This document shows, piece after piece, positions 61,274-64,000 of a stretch of DNA of 64,000 nt; position 1 is the first letter of the stretch; the number at the start of each line of letters is the position of its first letter. The DNA is from Dolichospermum planctonicum (GTDB taxonomy: Bacteria; Cyanobacteriota; Cyanobacteriia; Cyanobacteriales; Nostocaceae). The position numbers and the translations under genes are program-made. The stretch spans positions 62,001-126,000 of the forward strand of contig NZ_BJCF01000003.1 of the NCBI RefSeq assembly GCF_005402965.1, written 5' to 3'. Under the pieces are notes generated by a model, which was not told the origin of the DNA, did no database searches, and saw nothing but the letters and a program-made list of their open reading frames with translations.

Positions 61274-62002
61274 CTACTCTTCCCCAGGTTCCAATATGCG
61301 TTGGAAAAGATAACCAGTTCCCCTAGCGGTGATAATTAATTCCGGGTTACTAGGGTCATCTTCTAACTTTGCCCGTAAACGGGAAATATGTACATCCACA
61401 ACGCGAGTATCTACATGACGTTCGGGAGTATATCCCCACACCTCTTGTAGAATTTCCGAACGGGAAAAAGGTTCACCGGAACGACCGACTAACAATTCTA
61501 ATAAGCTAAATTCCATGCCGGTTAAGCGGATACGCTCATCACCCTTATAAACTTGACGCTTATTAGTATCAATTTTGATATTACTGACATGGATAACACC
61601 AGAACTAGGAATACCATTTACACCTATTTTATCTACCCGGCGTAAAACTGAACGAATTCGCGCCTCTAATTCCTTGGGTGAGAATGGCTTGACCACATAA
61701 TCATCAGCACCTAATTCTAACCCAGTAATGCGGTCTGCCACATCTCCCAAAGCCGTGAGCATAATAATGGGGACATCAGATTCCTTGCGTAATTCTTGAC
61801 AAACACCATAACCATCGAGTTTTGGCATCATTACATCTAAAACTACCAGGTCCGGTTCAGCCTTGCGAAACATTTCTAAAGCTTCCTCACCATCCCCTGC
61901 TGTCACCACATCATAGCCAATCATGGAAAGGCGTGTTTCCAAAATCCGACGAATGCTGGCCTCGTCGTCTACGACCAGGATTTTTTCTTTATGACTTTCC
62001 AA
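61274..62002 (-). CDS. rpaB: OmpR-family response regulator RpaB
   Basis: The protein has 242 residues. Receiver domain with DDEASIRRILETRL, the phosphoacceptor Asp 56 in VVLDVMMPKLDGYG, the conserved Thr in IIMLTALGD and Lys in DDYVVKPFSPKELEARI. The winged-helix DNA-binding domain has LTGMEFSLLELLVGRSGEPF and RVVDVHISRLRAKLEDDP. The sequence is that of RpaB (ycf27), the conserved cyanobacterial regulator of photosystem and high-light genes through HLR1 sites, partner of the kinase Hik33/NblS. The upstream region is short and AT-rich. Confidence 0.92.
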   Translation of the reverse strand: MESHKEKILVVDDEASIRRILETRLSMIGYDVVTAGDGEEALEMFRKAEPDLVVLDVMMPKLDGYGVCQELRKESDVPIIMLTALGDVADRITGLELGADDYVVKPFSPKELEARIRSVLRRVDKIGVNGIPSSGVIHVSNIKIDTNKRQVYKGDERIRLTGMEFSLLELLVGRSGEPFSRSEILQEVWGYTPERHVDTRVVDVHISRLRAKLEDDPSNPELIITARGTGYLFQRILEPGEE

Positions 62003-62277
62003 GTTTTGTCATGCTCCTTAACTAAAATTTTTCATGATTAATTTTTAATATCATAATATTAGGATATCATTCTCTCAATTGATTGGGAAAAAGCTCTATA
62101 CAATTTCCTAGTCCACCAAGGTACAGATTTCTCTAGGTTTATCTGCGTTTATCTGCGATGAACTTCCCTATTCTTGTACCTGACTGAGAACAGAAATGCT
62201 CTCACTATTTCTATTATTAAATTTCCCATTTTTCCCAGAATTAAGAAATAATTAAGATTTTTAGATAAAATTTCAGT

Positions 62278-63804
62278 ATGGCTAAGGCAAAAACCATTTA
62301 TATCTGTAGTAATTGTGCAGCAGAATTTTCCCAATGGTTCGGAAAATGTTCAAATTGCGACACTTACGATTCTCTAGTTGAACAGAATATTAGTTCTTTG
62401 ATTGGAGATATACCTAGTCGGGGTGGTGTGGGAAATTGGCACAATACCCAGGGTAATGCTAGATCATCTAATACTAAACCAGCTAAAGCTAGATCTGCCT
62501 TGACTTTTGATCAAATTAGTGATAGACAAATTGCTCGTTGGGAATCGGGTTATGGTGAATTAGATCGAGTTTTAGGCGGTGGTATAGTTCCCGGCTCAAT
62601 GGTGTTAATTGGAGGTGATCCTGGTATTGGTAAATCTACTTTATTATTACAAGTATCTAATCAATTAGCTTTAAAATATCGCATTCTTTACGTCACTGGA
62701 GAAGAATCAGGACAACAGGTTAAATTGCGTGCTTCTCGGTTGGGGATGTCCAAAGCTCCTACTATCGTCACAGAGGATGATGGGGAAACCGTTACAAAGT
62801 CCGAAAAACCCATAGATCCTGATAGTATAGGCGCAGATTTATATGTATTGCCAGAAACGGATTTAGAGGAAATTTTGCGAGAAATAGATTCCCTCAAACC
62901 GAATGTAGCTGTAATAGATAGTATCCAAACAGTATTTTTACCAGCTTTGACATCAGCACCAGGTTCCGTTACTCAAGTCAGGGAATGTACCGCAGCTTTG
63001 ATGAAAGTGGCAAAACATGAGGATATTACTATGTTAATTGTCGGTCATGTGACTAAGGAAGGGACGATTGCCGGTCCTAGGGTATTAGAACATTTAGTGG
63101 ATACCGTATTATACTTTGAAGGCGATCGCTTTGCCTCCCACAGATTATTAAGAACTGTAAAAAATCGTTTCGGAGCAACCCACGAAATTGGTATATTTGA
63201 AATGGTGTCTCAAGGATTAAAGGAAGTTGAGAACCCTTCCGAGCTATTTTTAGGCAACCGTGATGATCCCGCTCCTGGTACGGCCATTGTCGTGGCTTGT
63301 GAAGGAACAAGACCAATAGTAGTAGAACTACAGGCCTTAGTTAGTCCTACCAGTTACCCATCTCCGCGCAGAGCGGGTACAGGCATAGATTATAATCGCT
63401 TAGTCCAAATACTTGCCGTATTGGAAAAACGGGTGGGAGTACCCATGTCCAAATTAGATTCCTACGTTGCCTCTGCGGGGGGATTAAACGTAGAAGAACC
63501 AGCAGTAGATTTAGGAATTGCCGTAGCGATCGTTGCCAGTTTTCGTGATAGAATAGTTCACCCTGGTACAGTCTTAATTGGAGAAGTAGGATTAGGGGGA
63601 CAAGTGCGAACAGTTTCCCAAATGGAACTACGGTTAAAAGAAGCTGCAAAATTGGGATTTAAAAGAGCTATAGTTCCCAAAGGCACAAAATTTCCCGATC
63701 TTGGTATAGAGATATTACCAGTATCTAAGGTAATAGATGCAATTATTGCTGCTGTTCCCCATCAAGAATTGACAGTAGAAGATTTAGAACCTGAGGATGA
63801 ATAG
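62278..63804 (+). CDS. radA: DNA repair protein RadA
   Basis: The protein has 508 residues. N-terminal C4 zinc finger (ICSNCAAEFSQWFGKCSNCD), RecA-like ATPase with GGDPGIGKST (Walker A), AVIDSIQT (Walker B), the RadA-specific KNRFG motif in KNRFGATHEIGIFEM, and a C-terminal Lon-like domain (GGLNVEEPAVDLGIAVAIVA, IGEVGLGGQVR). RadA promotes branch migration in recombination and recovery of stalled forks. It is about 50 residues longer than E. coli RadA because of an insert near residues 155-185, common in cyanobacteria. An STRR tract follows it. Confidence 0.93.
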   Translation: MAKAKTIYICSNCAAEFSQWFGKCSNCDTYDSLVEQNISSLIGDIPSRGGVGNWHNTQGNARSSNTKPAKARSALTFDQISDRQIARWESGYGELDRVLGGGIVPGSMVLIGGDPGIGKSTLLLQVSNQLALKYRILYVTGEESGQQVKLRASRLGMSKAPTIVTEDDGETVTKSEKPIDPDSIGADLYVLPETDLEEILREIDSLKPNVAVIDSIQTVFLPALTSAPGSVTQVRECTAALMKVAKHEDITMLIVGHVTKEGTIAGPRVLEHLVDTVLYFEGDRFASHRLLRTVKNRFGATHEIGIFEMVSQGLKEVENPSELFLGNRDDPAPGTAIVVACEGTRPIVVELQALVSPTSYPSPRRAGTGIDYNRLVQILAVLEKRVGVPMSKLDSYVASAGGLNVEEPAVDLGIAVAIVASFRDRIVHPGTVLIGEVGLGGQVRTVSQMELRLKEAAKLGFKRAIVPKGTKFPDLGIEILPVSKVIDAIIAAVPHQELTVEDLEPEDE

Positions 63805-63828
63805 AAATCAGGTGAGACGGGAACTCTT

Positions 63829-64000
63829 AACAGGTAACAGGTAACTCTTAACAGGTAACTCTTAACAGGTAACTCTTAACAGGTAACTCTTAACAGGTAA
63901 CTCTTAACAGGTAACTCTTAACAGGTAACTCTTAACAGGTAACAGGTAACAGGTAACAGGTAACAGTTTTAACTGTCTGGATATCCTCAATTTTCCAAAT
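63829..64000 (+). repeat. STRR tandem tract followed by a conserved repeat block
   Basis: Tandem 14-base units (AACTCTTAACAGGT) run from about 63829 to 63940, then 7-base AACAGGT units, ending at about 63963. The block CAGTTTTAACTGTCTGGATA and 17 more bases (63964-64000) is identical to 27979-28015 and continues past the window end. Confidence 0.8.

Noticed and set aside
61042-61326. 94-residue frame before rpaB
   Set aside because: It consists largely of STRR translation (ITCHLSPVNYHLS) and runs antisense into rpaB.
1-64000. tRNA or rRNA genes
   Set aside because: I saw no T-loop plus acceptor-stem pattern in any intergenic region; a covariance-model search would be decisive.
10389-64000. 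cas genes accompanying the CRISPR array
   Set aside because: No product with Cas1, Cas2, Cas6, Cas10 or Cas3 features is encoded in the window.

Overview
The window is from a filamentous, heterocyst-type (Nostocales) cyanobacterium. Evidence: repeated HIP1 octamers (GCGATCGC), heptamer-type STRR repeats, cyanobacterial-style genes (RpaB, a CCB2/CCB4-type cytochrome b6f assembly factor, a Psb35-like photosystem II protein, a kinase-FGE fusion, Uma2 and UPF0175 families) and low GC with many A/T-ending codons. No rRNA or tRNA gene was found.

Layout. 1-10.4 kb is the 3' part of a contractile injection system (eCIS/tCIS-like) cluster: two baseplate J-like proteins, a tail protein I-like protein, a collar-domain fibre, a PAAR-like tip candidate, a coiled-coil protein, an AAA+ ATPase and a DUF4157 effector whose C-terminal half is unrecognised. 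10.6-15.4 kb carries a Uma2 protein, a broken PIN toxin, a folate-biopterin-type transporter and a carotenoid oxygenase whose stop codon lies inside a 0.75-kb tandem array of MITE-bearing units. 15.5-19.9 kb holds glutamate dehydrogenase and an orphan CRISPR array (24 full repeats plus a truncated one, no cas genes) flanked by 31-bp direct repeats. 20-25.2 kb has a giant Calx-beta/RTX secreted protein, CRISPR-like remnants invaded by palindromes, and a small J-domain operon.

25.4-41.9 kb is mostly metabolic and housekeeping: type II NADH dehydrogenase, a PEP mutase/isocitrate lyase-family enzyme, ALDH, hisS, recR, miaE, a MerA-like / TVP38 / glycosyltransferase / DUF6737 operon, Uma2, metF, trpS (with an in-frame inserted module) and a B12-radical SAM protein. 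42.0-46.3 kb is a defence and addiction island: a VapC pair, a type II restriction-modification system with a controller protein and shared operator-like sites, a UPF0175 protein and a second PIN pair. 46.4-64 kb has nifJ, terB, psb35-like, a GH57 branching enzyme, the kinase-FGE fusion, rsgA, tusA-like, dnaJ, grpE, a CCB factor, rpaB and radA.

Most notable: the 3' end of the kinase-FGE gene looks like the variable region of a diversity-generating retroelement (no template or reverse transcriptase seen here); a DUF2934-like module interrupts TrpS; perfect or near-perfect 28-bp palindromes truncate CRISPR repeats at two places; one MITE family with a shared terminal repeat but two different interiors occurs throughout; recR seems to start at ATT; and dnaK is absent between grpE and dnaJ, where an IS200/IS605-like relic lies instead.
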